Below, piece by piece: positions 1 through 8,093 of a stretch of DNA of 64,000 bases. The notes under the pieces were generated by a model. It saw only the letters and a list, made by a program, of their open reading frames with translations, was not told where the DNA came from and searched no databases. The translations under genes were made by a program, and so were the position numbers. The DNA lies in contig CALXRL010000100.1 of the NCBI GenBank assembly GCA_944390735.1, positions 1-64,000 of the forward strand. The letters run 5' to 3'. Source of the stretch: an uncultured Victivallales bacterium. Its GTDB lineage: Bacteria; Verrucomicrobiota; Lentisphaeria; Victivallales; UBA1829. Every line of letters begins with the position of its first letter. The first letter of the stretch is position 1.

Positions 1-127
1 GGTTGGCCCCCTGGTCGACAGGTGTCGAAACACTCACAGGAGCAAAAATTGAATTTTTGCGACGGGTGCAGGGCCGATGGTCCTGCCGAGGGGTGTTGGG
101 GGCGAGAAGCCACCAACAAAAGCCCCC
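1..127. other. Run of four hairpins, possible structured RNA or dispersed repeat
   Basis: The first 127 bases contain four consecutive inverted repeats: GTGT/ACAC around CGAA (22-33), GCAAAAATT/AATTTTTGC (42-60), GCAGGGCC/GGTCCTGC (68-86, one G-T pair) and TGTTGG..GGC/GCC..CCAACA (94-118). A competing GGGGGC/GCCCCC pairing joins 98-103 and 122-127. Short open frames cross the region in more than one frame on both strands, and none resembles a protein family I know, so an RNA or a repeat is as likely as a gene end. The strand is unknown and the element may begin before the window. Bases 128-209 up to lpxK hold nothing I recognise. Confidence 0.35.
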
Positions 128-209
128 GAAGCGCAGAAAGGAGAAAGCCGCCGCGAACGATGATTTTCGAGCTGGAAGAAAAGATCCGGGTTGAGAATTT
201 GAAGCAGGA

Positions 210-1385
210 TTAAACGAAACAGATTCGGGAGATGCACTGATCGAAGTTTTCTTTTCCGCTGAGGATATCGATTTCGACGCGGAGGAATTGAATATCGATA
301 TCGCGGCGGTCGAGGCGAGGCATTCGGACGGCGTCTTTTTCTGTGGTGACGATGAGTTCAGCGCCGGCAGCTTTTGCGTCATTGATAAAGTCGATGAGTT
401 CCTGTTGTCGGTAACGGTGGTGATCGGCGTAGTGTCGTTTGAGAACGAGGATTCCGCCGAGGTCTTCGAGGAATCCTTCGAAGCTGGCTGGGTTGGCGAT
501 GGCGGAGATGGATGCGATTTTGAGGCCTTTGAGGGATTCGAGGGGGTGTCGATGGCCGCGGTCGAAGACTTCCTCCAGGTACTGGGGTTTATGGCAGCAT
601 TCGATGATTTCGGCGCGGTGGTTATGTTTTCGGATGAAGTCTTTGAGGTGGCGGAGTCTGGGGGAACCGTCGGATTTTGTCAGGAAGACGTAATCGGCGC
701 GGAGGATATGTTCGATGGGTTCGCGCATGAGTCCGCGGGGTAGAACGTGATGGTTGTCGAACGGCGCGGTGGAATCGACGAGGACGATATTGATATGGGC
801 TTTGAGTCTGAGGTACTGGAATCCGTCGTCGAGGATGAGGACATCGGTTCCGAATTCGTCGATGGCGTAGAGACCGGATTTGACGCGGTCCTTGTCGACG
901 AGGACTGCGACGTTTTTCAGATTGGACGCCAGCATATAGGGTTCGTCTCCGGCGGTGATGGAATCGTGCAGGAGATTTTTTCCGTCGGAAACGACGCGGG
1001 GCGGCACTTCCATTTTCTGGGAGAAGAGGCGTTTTTTGAGTTTTTCGAGGAGGGAACGTTTGTCTCTGCTTCGGTATCCCCGGCTCAGGACTGCGACTTT
1101 TCTTCCTTTCTGGGAGAGGGTGCGGGCGAAGATTTCCACGATCGGGGTTTTCCCGGTTCCGCCGCAGGTGAGGTTGCCGATGCTGACCACGAGGCAGCCG
1201 ATTGCGCGGTTGCGGATGATTCTCGTATCGTACATCCAGGTCCGGATGTTGATGGCGCGCAGGTAGAAGCGGGAGGCGATGAAGAGCAGACCCTTGACGA
1301 AGGAGTCCAGCGGAGCTTTCCGGCGCTCGCGGATGATTTCGATAAAATACTGTTCAATATGTTCGCCGAGTTCGCGGAGAGTCAT
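210..1385 (-). CDS. lpxK: Tetraacyldisaccharide 4'-kinase (lipid A biosynthesis)
   Basis: LpxK phosphorylates the 4' position of the lipid A disaccharide at the inner face of the cytoplasmic membrane. The 391-residue product has a hydrophobic N-terminal stretch (about 30-45) and the family's P-loop GGTGKTP at residues 75-81, followed by a SRGYRS segment and a DDGFQ motif typical of LpxK. Length is slightly above the usual 320-380. It is the last gene of a prfB-HAD-lpxK run and overlaps the HAD gene by 4 bp (ATGA). Together with kdtA at 46904 it shows that the organism makes lipid A/LPS. Identification is firm. Confidence 0.95.
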   Translation of the reverse strand: MTLRELGEHIEQYFIEIIRERRKAPLDSFVKGLLFIASRFYLRAINIRTWMYDTRIIRNRAIGCLVVSIGNLTCGGTGKTPIVEIFARTLSQKGRKVAVLSRGYRSRDKRSLLEKLKKRLFSQKMEVPPRVVSDGKNLLHDSITAGDEPYMLASNLKNVAVLVDKDRVKSGLYAIDEFGTDVLILDDGFQYLRLKAHINIVLVDSTAPFDNHHVLPRGLMREPIEHILRADYVFLTKSDGSPRLRHLKDFIRKHNHRAEIIECCHKPQYLEEVFDRGHRHPLESLKGLKIASISAIANPASFEGFLEDLGGILVLKRHYADHHRYRQQELIDFINDAKAAGAELIVTTEKDAVRMPRLDRRDIDIQFLRVEIDILSGKENFDQCISRICFV

Positions 1386-1963
1386 GTCCTCGCTCCGATG
1401 ATGTCAAGCTGTGCGGCCAAGTTGAAGAGGATGGCGTTCCATCCGCGTTTGCGTGCCGCTTCGATGTTGCAGGCTCGGTCGTCGAAATAGAAGTCCGGGA
1501 CACCGTGCCGCCGTTCGAATGTTTCATACATGGCGGCGTTTGGTTTCCGGGCTCCGACTTCGAAGCTGAACACTCCGTCCGTCACGGCGTGGCAGAAGCT
1601 GCACTTCCGGTAGCAGACGTCGAGATGCAGAGTGGAAACGTCGGAAAGAAACACGAATTTGACTCCGTTTGCCGCAAGCGATTCGACACGTTCCTTCATT
1701 CCCGGCATGGTTTCTCCGATGATCCGGTTCCATGCGTCGAGGATTTCATTTTCGGTCCGTTGGAAATGGAGAGCCTCGCGGAAAACGGCGAGCCACTCCT
1801 GTGTGGAGATCCGGCCGCATTCGAGATCGCAGAAGGCATCCGTGACGTTTTTCGGGATCTCCGTTCCCTGCGGGATTCCAAGAGCCTGACAGCAGCGTTC
1901 GGGGTGCAGAACGACGCAGACTCCTCCGATGTCCAGGGCCACTGTGATCTGTTTTTGCGGCAT
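1382..1963 (-). CDS. HAD-superfamily hydrolase, YihX-like
   Basis: The 193-residue protein starts with motif I in the form ALDIGGV, where the second Asp of the usual DxD is Gly, as in the YihX/haloacid dehalogenase-like IA subgroup. FLSDVS (motif II), a Lys in GARKPN (motif III) and YFDDR near residue 170 (motif IV) follow. This points to a small-molecule phosphatase or a non-phosphatase HAD hydrolase; the substrate cannot be read from sequence. It lies 15 bp after prfB and overlaps lpxK by 4 bp, so it is probably co-transcribed with both. It could be an accessory phosphatase for sugar phosphates, but nothing here proves it. Confidence 0.8.
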   Translation of the reverse strand: MPQKQITVALDIGGVCVVLHPERCCQALGIPQGTEIPKNVTDAFCDLECGRISTQEWLAVFREALHFQRTENEILDAWNRIIGETMPGMKERVESLAANGVKFVFLSDVSTLHLDVCYRKCSFCHAVTDGVFSFEVGARKPNAAMYETFERRHGVPDFYFDDRACNIEAARKRGWNAILFNLAAQLDIIGART

Positions 1964-1978
1964 GTTGAAACTCCGGCT

Positions 1979-3070
1979 TTATTTGATGAATCGCAGATAG
2001 GCTTCGATGAACTGGTCGATGTCGCCGTCGAGCACGGCGGCGGTGTTTCCGGTTTCGCAGCCTGTGCGCATGTCCTTGACCATCTGATAGGGCTGGAGGA
2101 CGTAGGATCGGATCTGGCTGCCCCAGCCGATTTCCGATTTTTCGCCGGAGATCTGAGCGGCTTCGCGTCTTCGTTTTTCCTCTTCGGCCTCATAGAGTCG
2201 AGCCTGGAGCATTTTGTACGCCATGGCGCGGTTCTTATGCTGGGAACGTTCCATCTGGCAGGCCACGACAATTCCGGTGGGAATGTGGGTGATGCGGACG
2301 GCGGAGTCGGTCCGGTTGACGTACTGGCCGCCTGCGCCGCTCGCGCGGTAGGTGTCGATGCGCAGATCCTTTTCGTCGATCTGAATGTCGATATCCTCAT
2401 TGAGTTCGGGGAAGGCGTCCGCCGAGGCAAAGGAGGTGTGGCGCCGCGCGTTGCTGTCGAACGGGGAGATGCGGACCAGCCGATGCACTCCGCGTTCGCA
2501 TTTGAGATATCCGTAGGCGAAATCGCCTTCGACGCGGAGGGTTGCGCTTTTGATTCCGGCTTCGTCGCCGGGCTGCATGTCGATGATTTCATCCTTGAAG
2601 CCCTTGCGTTCGAACCATCTGCGGTACATGCGCAGCAAGATGGAGGCCCAGTCGCAGGATTCGGTTCCGCCGGCTCCCGCATGGATGAAGAAGAAGCAGT
2701 TCATGCGGTCGAATTTTCCGGACAGAAAGCTGAGAAGCTCCATTTTGTCGATCTCCTTGTCGAGTTCGACGATTGCGGTGTCCGCTTCCGCGAGGAAGGA
2801 TTCATCCTCCTGGGCGAACTCTTCGAGGGCGGCGAAGTCCTCGGCGTGTTTCCGGAGCTGATGGAACGGTTCGACGATGTTTTTCTCGGAGCTGAGCTTC
2901 TGGACCGTTTCCTGCGCTTTTTCCTTGTCGTCCCAGAAATCGGGCTTTGCCATGGCGGTTTCGAGCTCCCGGATCTTCGCTTCGTGGTCCGCAATCTTCA
3001 GAAATTTGGCAAGATATGCAACTCTTTCCGAAGTTTCTGCGGATTTCGCTTTTAATTCTTCAATAGTCAT
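1979..3070 (-). CDS. prfB: Peptide chain release factor 2 (no programmed frameshift)
   Basis: RF2 ends translation at UGA and UAA codons. The 363-residue protein carries the RF2-type recognition motif SPF (202-204) and the peptidyl-hydrolysis GGQ in SGAGGQYVN (247-249), with normal RF2 length and a coiled N-terminal domain. In many bacteria prfB contains an in-frame UGA near codon 25 read by +1 frameshift. Here the corresponding stretch FLKIADHEAK (23-32) is one continuous frame, so the autoregulatory frameshift is absent. ATG at 3070 is preceded by a GGAAA stretch. It is the first gene of the minus-strand run to lpxK and divergent from the M42 peptidase. Confidence 0.96.
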   Translation of the reverse strand: MTIEELKAKSAETSERVAYLAKFLKIADHEAKIRELETAMAKPDFWDDKEKAQETVQKLSSEKNIVEPFHQLRKHAEDFAALEEFAQEDESFLAEADTAIVELDKEIDKMELLSFLSGKFDRMNCFFFIHAGAGGTESCDWASILLRMYRRWFERKGFKDEIIDMQPGDEAGIKSATLRVEGDFAYGYLKCERGVHRLVRISPFDSNARRHTSFASADAFPELNEDIDIQIDEKDLRIDTYRASGAGGQYVNRTDSAVRITHIPTGIVVACQMERSQHKNRAMAYKMLQARLYEAEEEKRRREAAQISGEKSEIGWGSQIRSYVLQPYQMVKDMRTGCETGNTAAVLDGDIDQFIEAYLRFIK

Positions 3071-3167
3071 GGTACATTTCCATAGTTGTTAAAATTTTCC
3101 GTGAAGCGCGGAACTTTTTAACAGGGGTTGCTGTTTTACATGTTCAAGTACTCAAGGAGGTAATATA

Positions 3168-4241
3168 ATGCTGAATGCGTCAAGTTTAAAGTTCTTTGAT
3201 GAATTAATGAGAAGTTCCGGTCCGTCCGGGTACGAGATGCCGTGCGCGGCGGTCTTCCGGAAGCGTCTGGAGCCGTTCGCCGACGAGGTGCGCGTGGATG
3301 TCACGGGCAATTCGATTGCCGTTCTCAATCCGAAGTCCCGCTTCCGCGTGATGCTGGCCGGACATTACGATGAGATCGGTTTTCAGGTTGTCTACATCAC
3401 GGACGAAGGTCTGATTACATTCCGCGAGGTCGGAGGAATCGACAAAGTGACTCTGCCCGGACTGGAAGTCGAAATTCTGACCGCGTCCGGGAAAATCCCC
3501 GGCGTCATCGGGCGCAAGCCGATTCATCTGCAGACTCCGAAGGAACGCGAAACGGTCATGGAGATCCGCGATCTCTGGATCGACATCGGCGCGGAGAGCA
3601 AGGCGGAGGCGGAGAAACTGGTCTCCGTGGGCGATCCGATCGCCTTCCGCGTGAATTACTCCCGTTTCGGCAAGCACCGGGTCATGTCCAAGGGACTCGA
3701 CGACAAGATCGGGGCGTTCGTCATTGCGGAGGCCTTCCGGATCCTTTCCGAGCGCAAATGCAAAATCGGAGTCTATGCCGTCGGCACGGTTCAGGAGGAA
3801 CTCGGACTGCGCGGGGCGAAAACCAGCGCGTTTTCCGTGGATCCGCAGGCGGCTATCGCGGTGGACGTCGGGTTCGCCACCGATGTCCCGGGGGTGGAGA
3901 AGAAACAGTGGGGAGATGTCACGCTCGGCGGCGGACCGATCGTCTGCAAAAACGCCGACATCAATCCCGTCCTTCTCAAAAAGCTCCTTGACGCGGCGAA
4001 ACGGGGGAAAATCCCGGTCCAGATCGAGTGCGGACACCGCGCCAGCGGCGGAACCGACACCGCGCAGATTCAGCTGTCCCGCGCCGGAGTCGCCACCGCC
4101 CTGGTCAGCATCCCGAACCGCTACATGCACACGCCCGTGGAAATGTGCGACCTCCGCGATGCGGAAAACGCTGCAAAGCTGATCGCCGACACCATCCTGT
4201 CGCTGAACGAAAAGAGCTCGTTCCTCCCGGGAATCGACTGA
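3168..4241 (+). CDS. M42 family dinuclear-metal aminopeptidase
   Basis: Predicted cytoplasmic aminopeptidase/endoglucanase-M family (PepA/FrvX/YsdC type) with two metal ions. Ligands and catalytic residues visible in the 357-residue protein are GHYDEIG (His66, Asp68), GLDDKIG (bridging Asp near 178), VQEELG (Glu210 general base, Glu211 ligand), AVDVG (Asp near 233) and RYMHTP near the C-terminus (His ligand). Length is typical. A strong AAGGAGG Shine-Dalgarno precedes ATG 3168. The next gene, holA, starts 2 bp after the stop. The family degrades peptides; the annotated cellulase name for some members is historical. The peptide specificity is not deducible. Confidence 0.92.
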   Translation: MLNASSLKFFDELMRSSGPSGYEMPCAAVFRKRLEPFADEVRVDVTGNSIAVLNPKSRFRVMLAGHYDEIGFQVVYITDEGLITFREVGGIDKVTLPGLEVEILTASGKIPGVIGRKPIHLQTPKERETVMEIRDLWIDIGAESKAEAEKLVSVGDPIAFRVNYSRFGKHRVMSKGLDDKIGAFVIAEAFRILSERKCKIGVYAVGTVQEELGLRGAKTSAFSVDPQAAIAVDVGFATDVPGVEKKQWGDVTLGGGPIVCKNADINPVLLKKLLDAAKRGKIPVQIECGHRASGGTDTAQIQLSRAGVATALVSIPNRYMHTPVEMCDLRDAENAAKLIADTILSLNEKSSFLPGID

Positions 4242-4243
4242 TT

Positions 4244-5365
4244 ATGAGCGGAACTCTCCATCTTTTTTTCGGGAATGACGATTTCTCGATCAAGGAGAAC
4301 GTGAACCGTTTCATCCGCGGTCTCTGCGGGGATCCCCCGGAGGACAACCCTTCGCTGGAGATCATCCGCGGGGATTCCGACACGGAACGGTTCGACCAGA
4401 TTCTCGATTCCCTCATCAATTCCGTGACGACTCCGCCGTTCCTGACCCCGGAGAAAATCATCTGGCTGAAGCACTTCAATAAATTCGACGACGCGCTTGC
4501 CGAAAAATCCGACCGGAAACGGAAAAGCCGTCTCGACTTCATCGCCGGAATTTTCAAGGACGGACTCATGGACGGCATCACCGTGGTCATCGACGGACCC
4601 GGACTGGAGAAGAAACGCACCTTCTGCAAAACCTGCGTTTCCGTCTGCGAATCCGGCGGCGGAACGTTCCACTGGTATGAGAAAATGGATCCGAAAGCAC
4701 GCGATTTCAGCGTTTCCATGACCCGGAAGGCTCAGGAAATCTGCGCGGCGGAACAGAAAAAACTCACCGCGGACGCCGCCGCGTTTCTCGCGGAAACCTC
4801 CGGGGGCGATCTGCTGAAACTCAAAAACGAAATCGGAAAACTCGTCTCCTATACCGGCGACAAGGGGATGATCACTCTTGACGACTGCCATGCGGTCTGT
4901 TCCGTCACACCCGAAGCGCTCTCCTGGGAGTTCTCGGGGGCCCTTGTCGAACGCAATGCCGCCAGGGCAATCTCGCTGATTCCCGGGATCATTTCCACGC
5001 TGGAGCAGAACAGTTCGGGAAAGGTGGAGCTGGCGATCCTCGGCGCGGTGGCGTCGGAATTCAAAAAACTTCTGACGGTCAAATGCGAAGGCGAACGCTA
5101 TTCCATTCCGCCCGGCGCGTCCCCGAACTATTTCGAAGGGCTTCTCGCGGAACTGAAAGGCAAGGGGGTCAAAAACAGCTTTGTGTCGCTGCATCCCTAC
5201 CGCGTCTTCAAAATGTGGGGAAACGCCCGTCGCTTCTCCCCCGCGGAGATGGCCGATGTCTTCGATGCGATTTTCGAGGCGAACCGCGCCATCGTCACCG
5301 GTGCGGACGCCCGGCTCTGTCTGGAGAATCTTGCCATCCGGATCGCCGGAAGGAAAGCCGGCTGA
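4244..5365 (+). CDS. holA: DNA polymerase III delta subunit
   Basis: Delta subunit of the clamp loader, which opens the beta sliding clamp. The 373-residue product has the HolA layout: an N-terminal LHLFFGNDDFSIKEN segment, an AAA-like fold without functional Walker motifs, the middle region with FLAETSGGDLLKLKNEIGKL (about 180-200) that is characteristic of the family, and a helical C-terminal domain. ATG 4244 is chosen because it follows the M42 stop by 2 bp and places the conserved FGND motif near the N-terminus; upstream in-frame codons belong to the preceding gene's DNA. Bases 5366-5529 downstream contain only a weak CTTCCC/GGGAAG hairpin. Confidence 0.88.
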   Translation: MSGTLHLFFGNDDFSIKENVNRFIRGLCGDPPEDNPSLEIIRGDSDTERFDQILDSLINSVTTPPFLTPEKIIWLKHFNKFDDALAEKSDRKRKSRLDFIAGIFKDGLMDGITVVIDGPGLEKKRTFCKTCVSVCESGGGTFHWYEKMDPKARDFSVSMTRKAQEICAAEQKKLTADAAAFLAETSGGDLLKLKNEIGKLVSYTGDKGMITLDDCHAVCSVTPEALSWEFSGALVERNAARAISLIPGIISTLEQNSSGKVELAILGAVASEFKKLLTVKCEGERYSIPPGASPNYFEGLLAELKGKGVKNSFVSLHPYRVFKMWGNARRFSPAEMADVFDAIFEANRAIVTGADARLCLENLAIRIAGRKAG

Positions 5366-5529
5366 CGCCCCTTTTGCTCTCCTTCCCTTCGGAATCGGGA
5401 AGAGGCACCGTGCGCCGGAAGAAAACAACGGCGCATTCCCCCTTCCACATCGAATGCGGTTCGCCCGGAGGGATCGGAGCAGCGATGCCCTTCCGGAAGA
5501 GGCCGGATTCCCGGCGGGAAGGGAAACTC

Positions 5530-7857
5530 TTATTTCTGCGTCTGACGGCAGTGCGCCAGAAGATGCTCCAGATTCCTCTTTTCCAGATAGAACCAGTTCA
5601 CGGAGCGGATGTGGCAGAAGGCGTAGACCGCTTCCTGTCCGGAGGGCTCCTGTACCATGGAGACGCCGAATTTCCGTTTGTTCATTTCCGCGAGCAGGGC
5701 GCGATTTTCCAGCGATGTCGCGGTGTTTTCTCCGCCGGAAAGATAACGGCGCATTTCCGATTTCGCAAAATTCGCGGTGGTGGAGACGATGATCCGTCCG
5801 GAGGAGTCGACGATGGCTTTTTCCTCCACATAGTCTTCGCGGTTGCCGGAGGAGCGGAGCTCCTCGATCAGTTCGGTCAGGGAGATGTCGATGGAACAGA
5901 CCCCTGTTCCGCTTCTGTTCCGCGCGGCGATTCCGGCGGAACAGGAGATGACCAGTCCGAGATCGGGAATGCTGTCGGGATAGGGTTTGGTCCAGGCGGT
6001 TCCGCCGTCGGAGTCGTGCATGGCGATCCGGTACCAGGGACGTCTGCGCGGATCGTAAAATTTCGGAAAGGCGCCGCTGGCGGGATACGCCAGATAGAGA
6101 CCGTCGGAAAAGCCGAACAGAACCCGGATGATCGGGGTGCCGTCGCGAAACGCCGCCGCCTTCCGCTCCTCCACGGTGCCGGAGAACGTTCCGGCATCGG
6201 CCGGACTGGCCAGAATGATCTGGAGCAGACGGGGAAGAAACTGCGAAAGAGTGGTCAGACGGAGTCGCAGACGTTTCCGGTCGGTATCCGGCGTCGTGCT
6301 GAAGACCAGCGCGGAAGGATCAATGATCCCGTGATGGAACTCCGAGTGAATCATGGTCGGAAAGCGTCCGTTCCGCATCTCGTCGAGGGAGCGGCAGGGG
6401 AGCGGTCCGCCGGATGCGGTCGCGCCGGAATGGAGGGCTCCGTCGTAATCGAGAAGAAATTGAACGTCCGCCGCCAGAAAACGGGTCATCTGATCGAGTC
6501 GGAGAAACTGTTCGTCCAGCCGGTATCCCGCGCGGGTGCAGGCCGAGTAGGCGACGCTCAGCGCATTCTCCCGTTCGCGCATCTGTTCGGAAAATTGGTA
6601 GCTCTGATACAGCGTGTAGGCGAGCGCACCGGTGCCGAGCAGCAGCGCGCTCAGAACCAGAACCATGGCAATCTGACGGTGCAGCGAGAGATAGCGGAAG
6701 AGTTTCATCGCCCAGCCGTCCCGTTTCGCACTGACTTCAAATCCCATCAGATAGCGGCGCAGATCGCCGGAGAGGTCCCGGATCTGCCGGTAGCGCTGTT
6801 CGGGATCTGGGGCCAGGGCCTTCCGGATGACCGCTTTCAGATCGCCGTCCACGGAAGCTCCGAAGCGGTGCTCGAACCGTTCCGTCTCTCCGGAGACGAT
6901 CTTGGCGGTGACCTCCTCCACGGAATTCCCTGAAAAGGCCGGTTTCAGAAAGACGGTTTCAAAGAGAATGGCCCCCATGGCAAAGATATCCGAGCGCTGA
7001 TCGGTGGGTTCGCGGGCCAGGGCCTCGGGGGCCAGATAGCGCGGCGTGCCGGAGAGTTCATGCCTCATGGGGCGCCCGTTCTCATCGCGGATCCGGCGGG
7101 CGACACCCCAGTCCATGATGTAGGTCTCGTGATATTCGCCGATCATGATGTTGGCCGGTTTGAGATCGCCGTGCATGACATTCCGGTTGTGGGCATACTC
7201 CAGCGCATCGCAGACTTTCAGAAATATTTCCAGACGGTAACGCAGGGATTTGGTCTCGTCAAAGGAGTGGACCCCGTCAAGACGGTAATGCGCGGCAATC
7301 TGGGTAAGATATTCCCGGAGCGTTTCCCCGTGAATCAGTTTCATGGCCAGATTCAATCCGTTTCCGCGGTCGGTGTTCAGCGTGTAGATCGGAACGATAG
7401 AGGGATGATCGAGCTGGGCGGTCACCCGTGCCTCCGTGAGAAACAGACTGCGCTGACGTGGATCGTCCGAGAGCTTCCTGTGCAGCGATTTGACCGCAAC
7501 AAGACGATGCAGTTTCCGGTCAAACCCCTGATAAAGTTCTCCCTGTCCGCCTTCGGCAAACGGTTTCCGAAGCTCATACTCCTCTTCCAGAAGCGCAAGT
7601 TTTTCCTCTTCTCCGGAGAAAAGCACATCGCCGGGAGAGCGTTTGTCCCGGAGATCCCGGATTCTGGAGTCGACGTCGTTCCGTTTCCGCAAGGAGAACA
7701 GACCGGTTTTGGAGTGCGGAATCCTCCTCTTTTTTCGGTGTCTGCTTTCGTCGGAGGTCCCCTGTCCGGAGGAGGAAAAAGGATCCTTGCGGATGACCTT
7801 TTCCATCGGGAGTGTCTTCTCCGGTTCGGTTGTTTCTTCCGTCCTGTCTTCCCGCAT
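5530..7857 (-). CDS. Membrane Ser/Thr protein kinase with C-terminal Cache sensor domain
   Basis: A 775-residue Hanks-type kinase. A charged 90-residue N-terminal tail precedes the kinase: glycine loop AEGGQG (101-106), VAVK lysine 123, catalytic loop HGDLKPAN (229-236; HGD rather than HRD), DWG (249-251) instead of DFG, and YLAPEAL (275-281). One membrane segment (about 396-415) follows, and then an about 350-residue region with the FYDPRRRPWY signature of double-Cache extracytoplasmic sensors. Kinase inside and ligand sensor outside is therefore likely. The ligand and the phosphorylated targets are unknown. It is a single gene with no linked phosphatase. DWG is common in PVC-group kinases. 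Confidence 0.9.
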   Translation of the reverse strand: MREDRTEETTEPEKTLPMEKVIRKDPFSSSGQGTSDESRHRKKRRIPHSKTGLFSLRKRNDVDSRIRDLRDKRSPGDVLFSGEEEKLALLEEEYELRKPFAEGGQGELYQGFDRKLHRLVAVKSLHRKLSDDPRQRSLFLTEARVTAQLDHPSIVPIYTLNTDRGNGLNLAMKLIHGETLREYLTQIAAHYRLDGVHSFDETKSLRYRLEIFLKVCDALEYAHNRNVMHGDLKPANIMIGEYHETYIMDWGVARRIRDENGRPMRHELSGTPRYLAPEALAREPTDQRSDIFAMGAILFETVFLKPAFSGNSVEEVTAKIVSGETERFEHRFGASVDGDLKAVIRKALAPDPEQRYRQIRDLSGDLRRYLMGFEVSAKRDGWAMKLFRYLSLHRQIAMVLVLSALLLGTGALAYTLYQSYQFSEQMRERENALSVAYSACTRAGYRLDEQFLRLDQMTRFLAADVQFLLDYDGALHSGATASGGPLPCRSLDEMRNGRFPTMIHSEFHHGIIDPSALVFSTTPDTDRKRLRLRLTTLSQFLPRLLQIILASPADAGTFSGTVEERKAAAFRDGTPIIRVLFGFSDGLYLAYPASGAFPKFYDPRRRPWYRIAMHDSDGGTAWTKPYPDSIPDLGLVISCSAGIAARNRSGTGVCSIDISLTELIEELRSSGNREDYVEEKAIVDSSGRIIVSTTANFAKSEMRRYLSGGENTATSLENRALLAEMNKRKFGVSMVQEPSGQEAVYAFCHIRSVNWFYLEKRNLEHLLAHCRQTQK

Positions 7858-8093
7858 ATGCTGTTTTCCTTTCCTCGCCTGTCAGAAGGAAATCTAATGC
7901 GGAAATGCGGGATTTCAAATCCGCGCTCCCATCTTTCCTGTTCGGTTTCCGGGATTTCGTCCGGCGGAACGTCGGGGGAGGGATTCCTCCCCGTCTTTGT
8001 CCGGGACGAGACATGGCGATGCAGGAGACTTCCCGGAGAAAACCGTGCAGTCCGCGACCTGTCGACCGCGGACTTGCACAAGTTGTGATCTCC
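7858..8093. other. Intergenic stretch before the kinase gene
   Basis: These 236 bases hold the kinase Shine-Dalgarno (AAGGA on the minus strand, just above 7857) and a terminator-like hairpin for the upstream minus-strand gene at 8045-8079. I see no further gene. Confidence 0.6.
8039..8079 (-). terminator. Rho-independent terminator after the ADP-ribosylglycohydrolase-like gene
   Basis: Reading the minus strand, GTGCAAGTCCGCG (8079-8067) pairs with CGCGGACTGCAC (8056-8045) with one bulged base and a 10-base loop, followed by GGTTTTC. It lies 14 bp after the stop of the 8094-9647 gene. The T tract is short (four), so it may be a weak terminator. Confidence 0.55.

Noticed and set aside
3..194. 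AANDDF in one frame resembles the start of a tmRNA tag
   Set aside because: The frame does not end in LAA followed by stop, and the 5' and 3' tmRNA acceptor pairing is absent.
1505..3055. 516-codon plus-strand open frame
   Set aside because: It lies antisense to prfB and the HAD gene, both with clear family motifs; long antisense frames are common in GC-rich coding DNA.
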